In this document: piece by piece, positions 33,696 to 41,684 of the stretch
Numbering within the stretch: the first letter of the stretch is position 1
How the letters are laid out: every line of letters starts with the position of its first letter
DNA from: Planctomycetota bacterium
Lineage (GTDB): Bacteria > Planctomycetota > SZUA-567 > H5-PLA8
Direction: 5' to 3'
Assembly: GCA_027493525.1 (NCBI GenBank)
Contig: JAOSKN010000003.1
Coordinates: 1,364,001 to 1,428,000, forward strand
DNA length: 64,000 nucleotides
Position numbers and translations under genes: made by a program
The notes under the pieces: model-generated
Databases searched by the model: none
Seen by the model: the letters and a program-made list of their open reading frames with translations, nothing else
What the model was told of the DNA's origin: nothing

Positions 33696-36367
33696 CCGCG
33701 TCCCTCCGGTTCTTGCGCCAGCGCGCGGAGCCCGTCGGCGAGGATGCGCGCATGGTCGAAGGCCAGACGCGGCGGCAGGCTGTCCAGCGGGAACCAGCGC
33801 GCTTCGTTGGCGTCGTCGCTCCCGGCGACCAGCGCGCCGGCGCGTTCGCGCGGCAGGTTCAGCGCGAAGACCGTCGAACGGCTCCAGGCCGCGGCCGTAT
33901 CGCGCGGATCCCGCCCGCCCCCTTCGTATACCCCGACTCGCAGCAGCTTGGCTTCCAGGGCGCGGATGTCCAGTCCCGTCTCCTCCAGGAGTTCGCGCAA
34001 GCATGCGGAGCTGGCCGTCTCGACGCCGGGCCGCCAGAGCTCGCCGCGCGGCGCGTCGGTCGCGACGAAGCCGCCGGGCAGCGCCCACTTGCCGGGCTCG
34101 GCGGGCGCGTCCGGGTCGCGCCGGATCAACAGCACTTCGCGCGCGGCCGTGGCGGGGTTCGCGCGGACCAGGACCATGTCGGCCGTCGGATTCGGCCCCA
34201 GGTGCCAGTACGGGTCCGGGCGCGAACGGAATGCGGGGGCGTCTTCAAGCTGCGCCAGCACGCTGGCCGCGTCGCGAAAGGCCCGCTCCGGCTGGCGGCG
34301 CGCATGCTGGGTGCTCGCGCCCGCGGGGCCGTCCATGAGCAGGTAGCGCAGCCGCAGGTTGGCCGCGGTCTGAATCTCGTCGTTGACGATGGGTCCGCCG
34401 CCGACAAACAGGCACAGCCCATTGAACTCACGGATCAGCTCGTACAGCCCCGCGCCCTTGTCGTAGAGCGTGCGGCCCACGACGGCCGCGTGCGTGAGCA
34501 GCCCCGGCTCCAGGGACTCCGGCGGCGTGGCCCAGACCAGCGTGCCGAGGCAGTCGAAGCCCGCCGCGCGCGCGCGGGCCTGTACGACGCCCTCCACGCC
34601 GTGCCGCGTGCCGCCGGCGACGATGACCGTCTTCCGCGGGTCCCAAGCCCGGAACAGCTCCTCCGCGAGCCGGCAAACCGCCTCGCGCTCCTGCTCCGAA
34701 GTTCGTTCCCAGGCGTGCGCCCACGAGCCGGCGAAGGAGACCACGAAGCGGCCGCGCAGCAGCGTTTCGAGTTCCGGCCCGGACACGAGCGGCACGCGCA
34801 GTTCCGCCAGCCGCGCGCGCAGCGCGGCCTCGCGCGCCTCGCGTTCGGCCTTCTTTCTCGCGGGCACGTCCGGCGTGTAGTAATGCGGCGCCGGATCGTC
34901 GGGCACGTCGAAAGCGGCGGGTTCGGCGGTGTGCCGCGCCTCGTGCTTCGACCGCTCATCGAGGTATTCGCGCTCGGTCGCGCGCAGCGCTTCGAGGTGT
35001 TTCGCCTCCAGCCCGCAGAGCCGCGCCGCGCGGGCCTCGAGTTCCAGCGTCGAGCGGTAGATGCCGTAGCCGTCGGTGCCCAGCGTCACGCGCACGCCGC
35101 GTTCGACGTAGCGCCGCAGCGGGACCTCGCCCGCGCCCTGAATGTTGTTCAGCGCGAAGTTCGAATTGAGGTTAAACTCAACGACGGCGCGGCTCTCGAC
35201 GAGCCGCTTGAGCGTCTCTTCATCGGCGCCGTAGAGACCATGCCCGATACGAAGTTGCACGTTCTGGCTCGCGACCGCTTCCATACAGGCGCGAACGTTT
35301 TCCGGATAGGCGGGGTTCTCCCCGGCGTGCACCCGCAGCACGAAGCCCGGCCGCGCCTCGTGCGCCCACTCGGCCAGCTCGCGCAACTGCCGCTCGAAGG
35401 TGCGCGTCGAATTCGTCTCGTGCCCCATGAAATCCACGCCGGCGAGGTAGCGACTCGCTTTGAGGCGCTTGATCCGCTCGATGCAGTCGAGGTCCCACTC
35501 CAGGTCGTCGTGGCGGCTCAGCGCGGCGAGAAAGCGGATCGTAACGCCGGACTCGGCTTCGATCGCCGGCGCCTCGCGGTGAATCTCGCGCAGCCACTCC
35601 GCTTCGATCGCGTTCGAGAGCGAAAGCTCGACGTAGCGCGCGCCCATCTTCGCGTAATCCGCGGCGATCCGGCGCAGCAGCGGCGCGAAGAGCGTCAGGC
35701 GCTTCGTCAGCGGACCGCGCAGGCGGTACAGCCGCTCCATTTCGAGGAACGTGATCTGCCGGTCGCAGGGGATCGAGAGCCGCTCGGCCAGCCGCGCGCG
35801 CGGGGACGCGGGGAGTTCGGCGAGCGGAAGCTCCCCGCCGCCGCCGGCCTCCATCCCGGCCTCCCGCAGCAGCGCCGAAGGATACGCCGCGCCGTGCCGC
35901 GCGCCCAATTCGAGCAGGTCCTCACCCGAGAGGCACCCGGCGAAGTGAACGTGCAGATCGGTCGCCAGCCCCGCGGGCGCCAGCGCCTCCAGGCCCGGCG
36001 ACGGATGCGGCTGCCCGTTCTCGGCAAGATAGCGCGATTCAAAGGGTGAGAGCCGGTACGGGCCGCGCAAGACCCTTGGCTCCGCGCCCAGGGCGACTTC
36101 GAGCACCTCAAAGCCCGAACGCTGGCCCAGCGCGGCGCGCAGCACGCGCGAGCCGGCCCGCCATGCCGCGCAAGGCGGGTCGCCTGTCAGCTCCAGCGGC
36201 TCGCCATCCATTTCGAGCGCGAGTTGGCTGCGAAAGGCGTCGTGGAGCGGCGAGCGAAGGCTGGACGCCGGCCTGAACAGCTCGATCCGACCGCCTTCCG
36301 GCGAGGGAACCAGGATCAGGCCGTGTACGCCTTCGGGGTCCAGCGGAATGCGAAGCGGCGCGGACAT
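33692..36367 (-). CDS. Three-domain protein: adenosine-deaminase-like amidohydrolase, SLOG-like domain, Nudix hydrolase
   Basis: 891-aa soluble protein. Residues 1-130 are of unknown type. Residues 135-480 match the adenosine/AMP deaminase fold: metal motif DLHVHFAG (His139, His141), VHAGEN (His347, Glu350), GHGLYG (His376) and GTDGYGIYRST (Asp432); the second Asp of the usual TDDP is absent. Residues 540-705 look like a SLOG/LOG-type nucleotide-binding Rossmann domain (VSFAGSWAH, VIVAGGTRHGVEGVV, LFVGGGPIVND). Residues 730-890 are a Nudix domain of the ADP-ribose pyrophosphatase type (KWALPGGF, RELLEETGLD). Substrates are unknown. Coupling to the NadD-NadK gene suggests NAD-derived nucleotide turnover or sensing. 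Naming the middle domain SLOG is by motif only. Confidence 0.75.
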   Translation of the reverse strand: MSAPLRIPLDPEGVHGLILVPSPEGGRIELFRPASSLRSPLHDAFRSQLALEMDGEPLELTGDPPCAAWRAGSRVLRAALGQRSGFEVLEVALGAEPRVLRGPYRLSPFESRYLAENGQPHPSPGLEALAPAGLATDLHVHFAGCLSGEDLLELGARHGAAYPSALLREAGMEAGGGGELPLAELPASPRARLAERLSIPCDRQITFLEMERLYRLRGPLTKRLTLFAPLLRRIAADYAKMGARYVELSLSNAIEAEWLREIHREAPAIEAESGVTIRFLAALSRHDDLEWDLDCIERIKRLKASRYLAGVDFMGHETNSTRTFERQLRELAEWAHEARPGFVLRVHAGENPAYPENVRACMEAVASQNVQLRIGHGLYGADEETLKRLVESRAVVEFNLNSNFALNNIQGAGEVPLRRYVERGVRVTLGTDGYGIYRSTLELEARAARLCGLEAKHLEALRATEREYLDERSKHEARHTAEPAAFDVPDDPAPHYYTPDVPARKKAEREAREAALRARLAELRVPLVSGPELETLLRGRFVVSFAGSWAHAWERTSEQEREAVCRLAEELFRAWDPRKTVIVAGGTRHGVEGVVQARARAAGFDCLGTLVWATPPESLEPGLLTHAAVVGRTLYDKGAGLYELIREFNGLCLFVGGGPIVNDEIQTAANLRLRYLLMDGPAGASTQHARRQPERAFRDAASVLAQLEDAPAFRSRPDPYWHLGPNPTADMVLVRANPATAAREVLLIRRDPDAPAEPGKWALPGGFVATDAPRGELWRPGVETASSACLRELLEETGLDIRALEAKLLRVGVYEGGGRDPRDTAAAWSRSTVFALNLPRERAGALVAGSDDANEARWFPLDSLPPRLAFDHARILADGLRALAQEPEGRG

Positions 36368-36563
36368 GCGCGGGGTTCCGTCCTGAGCGAACGAGGAAGC
36401 CCGGCGTCGCGCCAGCCCTCAAATTCGCGAAGGACTCACCTTACCGGATGCCGGCAGAACGTGCCACGAGTCGTGCGCTGCATACGACCCATGCTGGGCC
36501 ATATACGGCCGCTCCGGGTTCTTCAATCGCTCGGCAAGGCCCAACTTCGCCAAGCCGCGGCAC

Positions 36564-37481
36564 TCAGGAGACGGCCCCGGCACGCTCGCGCGAGGGTCGC
36601 GCTCGATTTTGCGCGTCCTCGCAACGCTTGTGGTACGGACGGCGCGGGACGAGCTCGAATTCCTCGATCAATGCCGCGGTGGAGAGTTCCGGGTCGCGCG
36701 AGGCAAGCGTGAACCAATCTTCGTCGTGGAACCACGTCAGCTCCACGCGGTCCCCGTACTTCTGCTCCAGCGCGCGGATCTTCTTCATGTGGAAGTCGAT
36801 CTCGAAGAGCCGCTTGTCGAGATTCAGGTTGTACTGCGCCCAACCGCGATAGGCCCCGGAATGGTCCAGTTCGGTCCCGGTGATGTCGTAGATGCGGCAG
36901 AGCCGGCTGCGCGTGGAGGAGACGATGTACATCTCGTTGCGCAGGGCGTGCGCGGCCAGCACCAGGTTCGCCGAGTAAGCCGAGGAAAAGACGGCCAAGT
37001 CGGCGCCGGCTTCCTTCAAGTTGGTCCAGTCCTCAAACCAGTTCACGTCGAAACAGATGGCCATCCCGAGGTTGCCGAAGTCGGTCTTGAAGACGCCGGG
37101 GTGGCGCGGACCGGGCAGGATGCCGCGTTCGATCTCCGGTTCCGTCGGATGCTGCTTGCGGTAGCGCCAAACGATGCGCCCCTCGCGGTCGAAGAGCACG
37201 GAGGTGTTGTAGAGCACGCCGTTCTCGCGCGCGATGAGCGGGCAGATCACCCAGCAGCGATGCGCCTTGGCCCAGGCCGCGAAGGCCTCCGTCGAGGGAC
37301 CCGGCACCTCTTCGGGTTCCCGTCCCGGAGTATTCTCCGGCAGGCAGGCCAGGTCCGGCCGGAACGAAGCGGCCTGATCGAGCCGTTCCAGAAAACTCTG
37401 GACGGCCTCCGCGCGGCTGTCCGTGTTCAGGCCTTCCTTCGAAATGGAAACCACCCGCGCGTAACGATCCGGTGCGTGCAT
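36564..37481 (-). CDS. Carbon-nitrogen hydrolase (nitrilase superfamily)
   Basis: 305-aa nitrilase-superfamily amidohydrolase with the catalytic triad visible as Glu in CLPENTPG, Lys in WRYRKQHP and Cys in GMAICFDVNWFEDW. Such enzymes cleave amide or nitrile C-N bonds; the substrate is not predictable here. It lacks a signal peptide or membrane segment, so it is cytosolic. It follows the histidine-phosphatase gene by 25 bp on the same strand and is probably co-transcribed. The last 20 residues are a basic, low-complexity tail. Start ATG 37481 (MHAPDRYARV). Confidence 0.88.
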   Translation of the reverse strand: MHAPDRYARVVSISKEGLNTDSRAEAVQSFLERLDQAASFRPDLACLPENTPGREPEEVPGPSTEAFAAWAKAHRCWVICPLIARENGVLYNTSVLFDREGRIVWRYRKQHPTEPEIERGILPGPRHPGVFKTDFGNLGMAICFDVNWFEDWTNLKEAGADLAVFSSAYSANLVLAAHALRNEMYIVSSTRSRLCRIYDITGTELDHSGAYRGWAQYNLNLDKRLFEIDFHMKKIRALEQKYGDRVELTWFHDEDWFTLASRDPELSTAALIEEFELVPRRPYHKRCEDAQNRARPSRERAGAVS

Positions 37482-37506
37482 GCGCCTGCTCCTTGTTTCG
37501 TGAGCC

Positions 37507-38196
37507 TCAATGAACCCGCGCGCTGTCCACCACGAGCTGCGGCTCGGCCTCCAAATGCCGCTGGCAATTCAGGCGCAGCAGCTCGCCGGGTCGCCGTCCG
37601 CCCGGCAGCAGCACCTGCGAGAGCCCGCAGAGGTCGTGCCCGCGCCCCGAGGCGCCGGGCCGGGTAAGCCAATCCAATGCCGCGTCGGTGCTCCCGCCGT
37701 GCCCCACCAGCAGGATCCTGCGCAGCCCGTCCCTGCGCCAGCCGTCCAGCATCCGCTCCATGGCAAGCGCCACTCGCGCGCAGCAGCCTGCCCCCGTCTC
37801 GGCCTCGTGCGGCCACCAGCGGCCTTCCAGCGCGTCCGGGTTCTCGAGCCGGTCGAAGAGCAGCTCCGCCTCGCGGGGTTGCAGGCCCTGGAAGACGCCG
37901 AGCATCCGCGGGTGGCAGATCTCCATCAAGCCCGCATCGACCCGGAAACGCAGATCCAGCGCCTCGGCGACGAGCTGCGCGGTCTCGGCGGTCCGCCACA
38001 ACGGCGAGGCCACGATCTGGCCCGGCGGCCCGTCCGGATCCTCGGCCAGCCGCCGGCCCAGCCGCTCCGCCTGCCGCCGTCCGATCGGGCGCAGCCGCGG
38101 GTCGTCCAATGCCCAGCGCGGATCGGGCACCCGGCGTTGGCCGTCCCGCCCAACAAACCCATGCCGGGCGATCAACACCTCAAGGTCATGGTCCAT
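37507..38196 (-). CDS. Histidine phosphatase superfamily protein
   Basis: 229-aa phosphoglycerate-mutase-like protein. The catalytic RHG motif is near the N-terminus (LIARHGFVG), followed by the second-arm motif SPLWRTAETAQ and the late VGHGGSTDAAL, which supplies the second His. Members dephosphorylate small molecules or proteins; specificity cannot be read from sequence. It is divergent from the transglutaminase-like gene, whose promoter lies just to the right, and is followed by the nitrilase gene. Confidence 0.87.
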   Translation of the reverse strand: MDHDLEVLIARHGFVGRDGQRRVPDPRWALDDPRLRPIGRRQAERLGRRLAEDPDGPPGQIVASPLWRTAETAQLVAEALDLRFRVDAGLMEICHPRMLGVFQGLQPREAELLFDRLENPDALEGRWWPHEAETGAGCCARVALAMERMLDGWRRDGLRRILLVGHGGSTDAALDWLTRPGASGRGHDLCGLSQVLLPGGRRPGELLRLNCQRHLEAEPQLVVDSARVH

Positions 38197-38240
38197 GCCT
38201 ATCCCTTTATATGCCGCATCCGGACCGCCCCAGCGCGCTA

Positions 38241-38268
38241 TTGTTACGAATGACGTTATTCGTATAAT
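38241..38268 (+). promoter_or_regulatory. Promoter with palindromic operator in the spacer
   Basis: A sigma-70-like promoter: -35 TTGTTA (38241-38246), 16-bp spacer, -10 TATAAT (38263-38268). A perfect palindrome TACGAAT-N6-ATTCGTA (38245-38264) fills the spacer and overlaps both elements, as expected for a repressor site. It would drive the secreted transglutaminase-like gene about 200 bp downstream. The stretch 38245-38440 is clearly AT-richer than the genes around it. Confidence 0.65.
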
Positions 38269-38471
38269 AGATTACACCGCAACTTCGAGTTTGGCTGCCC
38301 TGGTGAAACCGGATAATGAGACAACTCTCTTAACCTCCAACCATATGGAGTGTTATACTATTGAAAGGTTCTGAAGAATGTTCCACTTCTGGTTCGGACA
38401 TTCGAACGATCCTCAAAGTGCATCGGAGGTATGATCCTCTAGGCGACGGTGGAGCCTGTGGAGCCTGTCCA

Positions 38472-40541
38472 ATGCCCTCGAACTGCTTCGACGTGTCCTT
38501 GCTCATGCTCCTTATATTGGGCCTGTTGAGCGTACTCTCGCCGCTGCAGACCCGGGCTCAAGCTGCCGAGCGCGAGTCGATCTCGACCGGCGCGTTGGAC
38601 GCCTTCGAGCGCGGGCAGGGCGCGTTTGGCGTGATGCGCGACCCGGACGGCAAGGGCGTGGTGCTCTACGACCGGCTGCTGCTCGAAGACGACGGCCCGG
38701 GGGCGCACGGCTACAACCCGGCCGCGTGGTACAAGCTGCCCCAGGCGCCGGCGATCGAATTGCAGGGCGCTACCCAGGTCAAGAAGGTGCTGCATCTGGA
38801 GCGCGCGCCCGCGCTCTCCGCGAGGCTCTTTCTGCACTCCACGGGGCGCGGCGCGAAGGTCTCGATCAACGGCAAGCCGGTTGACGGCAGCATCGTGCCC
38901 GTGGACTTGCTCAAGGCCGGCGAAAACGAGATCGTCCTAGCCGCAGGCGAGAAGCCGGCCAAGGTGCTCTACTCCAGGCGCGAGGAACTCCTGCTTAACG
39001 ATCCCGCGCGCAAAGACCAGGCCCCGCGCAGTTTCGTGAGCCAGGACGGCGGCAAGACCTGGAAACCCCTCGACGGCGAGTGCCGCGTTCGGCTGCACCT
39101 TTTCCAATATGCCGCCGAAGGCCATTTCCTCTCCCCCGCCCTGTATCTGGGCGCGACCGACGGCAAAGCCGGCGCACTGCGCGAGCCGCTCAGCGTCAAG
39201 GGCCTCGCCCTGAAGGCCGAGGCGGAGACGCCCAAAGGCGGCGCGGTGGAACTTTTCGTGCGCACCGGCGCGTCGCCCGTGCCCGGCGAGGCGTCCTGGA
39301 GCGGCTGGACGCCCGCGCGCGAGTCGGCCAGCGTTCCGGACGGGCACGCCTACGCGCAGTGGAAGGCGGTGCTCCGGACCACCGACCCTTGCGCCACGCC
39401 GGTCCTCAAGCGCGTCAACGTGGAAGTGGACGCTGAAAGGGCCGCGCCGGCCTGGGCCGCCGCCCTGAAGGTTGCCGGCGCCCGCAACGAAGAACTCCGC
39501 TACACCTCCATGCCCTTCGCCTACGAGGACTACGAGCATCCCAAGCTCAAGGCGCTGCGCGAGAAGTACAAGCTCGAGGAGGTCGTGAAGGACGCCAAGA
39601 GCGAGTTCGAGGCGCAGGTGCTGCTCCGCGAATGGGTCAAGCGCCGGTGGAAGTACGATCCGCCCGTGCAAACGTACCCGGGCTGGGACGCCGACGAGAT
39701 CATCCAGGGCCAGCGCGGGTTCTGCGTGCAGTTCGCCATCGTCTACGTGCAGTGCTGCCTGGCGCTGGGGCATGAGGCGCGCTTCTTCTTCGGCTACCAC
39801 CCCGGCGGACCGGGCTCGGGGCACGAAATCTGCGAAGTCTGGTCCAACGAACACCGGAAGTGGATCCTGATGGACGCCAACCAGAGCATCCATCAGGTGG
39901 ACGCCGCGACGAACGTGCCCCTCAGCATGACCGAAGTACAGGAACGCATGATCCGCGCGATGTACGGCGACAAAGAGATCCGGCCGGAAAACCTCATCAA
40001 GTCTCCCGTCTACGCCGCCGATATGCGCACCTGCTGGCGGCTCGAAATGACGCCCAAGCCGGTGGCGGAAGGCGAGGTCCCCAAGAAGTGGGAGCCTTGG
40101 TACAAGTGGCTCAACGTCCGCTATGTGCCGCGCAACGACTGGTATGCCAATCCGCGGCCACTGCCCTACGAGCAAGGCTTCCACTGGGACTGGACCGGGT
40201 ACTGGGTCTGGGAACCCCCGCGCGTGCCGAAGCTCTACTCCTACGGAAACTTCACGGCGCGCGACGCCGACATCAACTGGACGCTTAATCAGGTCTGCTT
40301 CGACGCCGCGCCGGAGCCCGATGTAGGCTCAATCCGAATTCAGATGGGCACCGTCACGCCGAACTTCGAGAGCTTCCTGGTCAACGTGGATGGCAAGGGC
40401 TGGGAGCAGGCGCCGGCCTCGCACGCCTGGAAGCTCCACCCGGGCCGCAACCGGATCGAGATGCGCGTCCGGCGCAAGGGCGGCGTCGCGGGACCCGTCA
40501 GCTTCCTGGAACTCGACTGGAACGGCGCGGGCGGAAAGTAG
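38472..40541 (+). CDS. Secreted transglutaminase-like protein
   Basis: 689-aa protein from ATG 38472, chosen because it begins a clean signal peptide (MPSNCFDVSLLMLLILGLLSV, cleavage after TRAQA). The N-terminal half (30-330) is beta-rich and carries KVSINGKPVDG-type segments like carbohydrate-binding or Ig-like modules. Residues about 370-510 are a transglutaminase-like cysteine-protease fold with Cys in GQRGFCVQFA, His in SGHEICEVW and Asp in WILMDANQS. The C-terminal part is aromatic-rich and unknown. Transglutaminase-like domains crosslink proteins or cleave peptides; in this setting it may act on surface or peptidoglycan-associated peptides. It precedes the PLP enzyme gene by 2 bp. Confidence 0.8.
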   Translation: MPSNCFDVSLLMLLILGLLSVLSPLQTRAQAAERESISTGALDAFERGQGAFGVMRDPDGKGVVLYDRLLLEDDGPGAHGYNPAAWYKLPQAPAIELQGATQVKKVLHLERAPALSARLFLHSTGRGAKVSINGKPVDGSIVPVDLLKAGENEIVLAAGEKPAKVLYSRREELLLNDPARKDQAPRSFVSQDGGKTWKPLDGECRVRLHLFQYAAEGHFLSPALYLGATDGKAGALREPLSVKGLALKAEAETPKGGAVELFVRTGASPVPGEASWSGWTPARESASVPDGHAYAQWKAVLRTTDPCATPVLKRVNVEVDAERAAPAWAAALKVAGARNEELRYTSMPFAYEDYEHPKLKALREKYKLEEVVKDAKSEFEAQVLLREWVKRRWKYDPPVQTYPGWDADEIIQGQRGFCVQFAIVYVQCCLALGHEARFFFGYHPGGPGSGHEICEVWSNEHRKWILMDANQSIHQVDAATNVPLSMTEVQERMIRAMYGDKEIRPENLIKSPVYAADMRTCWRLEMTPKPVAEGEVPKKWEPWYKWLNVRYVPRNDWYANPRPLPYEQGFHWDWTGYWVWEPPRVPKLYSYGNFTARDADINWTLNQVCFDAAPEPDVGSIRIQMGTVTPNFESFLVNVDGKGWEQAPASHAWKLHPGRNRIEMRVRRKGGVAGPVSFLELDWNGAGGK

Positions 40542-40543
40542 GC

Positions 40544-41599
40544 ATGCGCGAGGATCTGCACGCGCGGATCGCCGACCTGAGGGAGCGCGCCGCGCGCCTG
40601 CCGCGCGTATCGCTCACCGAGTTGCCGACGCCGCTTCAAGCCTGCGAGCGCTTGAGCCGGGCCATCGGGCACGGCCTGCGCCTGCACCTCAAGCGCGACG
40701 ACCTGACTTCGCTGGGCTTCGGCGGCAACAAGATCCGCAAACTCGAGTTCAGCCTGGGCGCGGCGCTCGCCCAGGGTTGCGATACGGTCGTGCACGGCCT
40801 GGCCGGGCAATCCAATTACTGCCGGCAGACGGCCGCCGCCTGCGCGAAGCTCGGCCTGCCCTGCCACCTCGTCCTGCGCCGCGATCACAAGACCGCGGGC
40901 GCGCCGCAAGGAAACCTGCTCCTCTCGCACCTCTTCGGCGCGCGGATCGAGATGGTCGCGCCGGACGAGCAGCCCGCCGCCAAGCAGCGGCTCGTGGAGC
41001 GGCTCAAGGCGCAAGGGCGCACGCCCTATCTCATCGGGTCGCAGGACGAAGCCTTGGGCGCGGTCGCCTACGCCTTGTGCCTCGCCGAAATCCTGGAGCA
41101 GGGCCTCGAGCGAGGCGCTGAGCCCGGCGTCGTATGCGTCACGGGATGGAACGGAACCCAGGCCGGGCTGGCCCTGGGCGCGCGCGTGCTCGGCTGGCGC
41201 GGCCGCGTGCTCGGATTCGCGCCTTCCCCCTCGGCCGACGAAGCCAGGCGGCGCGAAGCCGCCGCGCGGGCGGCGCGGGAAGCCGCGCGGCTGCTGGGCG
41301 GCGAGGAATCCTTTTCAGCCGGCGATATCGTCAACACCTCGGCGTACGCCGGCGCAGCTTACGGCGAGGCCACCGCGGAAGGCCTCGAGGCCCTCGCCCT
41401 GCTCGCGCGCACCGAAGGCCTTGTCGCGGGACCCGTCTACACCGGCAAGGGCCTGGCGGGCCTCATCGATTACGTCCGTAAAGGCGAGATCGCTCCCGGC
41501 AGCGTCGTCGTGTTCGTACATACCGGCGGCACGCCGGAGGTCTTCGCGTACCACCAGGAAGTGTCCCAAGCCGCCGTTGCGCCGGAGCATGCGACCTGA
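40544..41599 (+). CDS. PLP-dependent D-cysteine desulfhydrase / ACC-deaminase family enzyme
   Basis: 351-aa fold-type II PLP enzyme. The PLP lysine lies in the family motif GFGGNKIRKLEFSLG, preceded by RLHLKRDDLT; GLAGQSNYCRQTAAACAKLG and VYTGKGLAGLIDYVRKGEI complete the match to D-cysteine desulfhydrase/ACC deaminase proteins. D-cysteine desulfhydrase releases pyruvate, H2S and ammonia; ACC deaminase needs specific Tyr/Glu residues I cannot assess. The start is 2 bp after the transglutaminase stop, so a shared transcript is likely. A D-amino-acid substrate would fit with a neighbour acting on cell-wall peptides, but this is inference. Confidence 0.85.
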   Translation: MREDLHARIADLRERAARLPRVSLTELPTPLQACERLSRAIGHGLRLHLKRDDLTSLGFGGNKIRKLEFSLGAALAQGCDTVVHGLAGQSNYCRQTAAACAKLGLPCHLVLRRDHKTAGAPQGNLLLSHLFGARIEMVAPDEQPAAKQRLVERLKAQGRTPYLIGSQDEALGAVAYALCLAEILEQGLERGAEPGVVCVTGWNGTQAGLALGARVLGWRGRVLGFAPSPSADEARRREAAARAAREAARLLGGEESFSAGDIVNTSAYAGAAYGEATAEGLEALALLARTEGLVAGPVYTGKGLAGLIDYVRKGEIAPGSVVVFVHTGGTPEVFAYHQEVSQAAVAPEHAT

Positions 41600-41684
41600 G
41601 CCAGTTCACTCGCGGCGGCGCCGGGGCAGGCGCGCCGCGCCGGCCAGGCTGGCGCAGAAGACGGGCAAGCCGCATCTTTGACGA

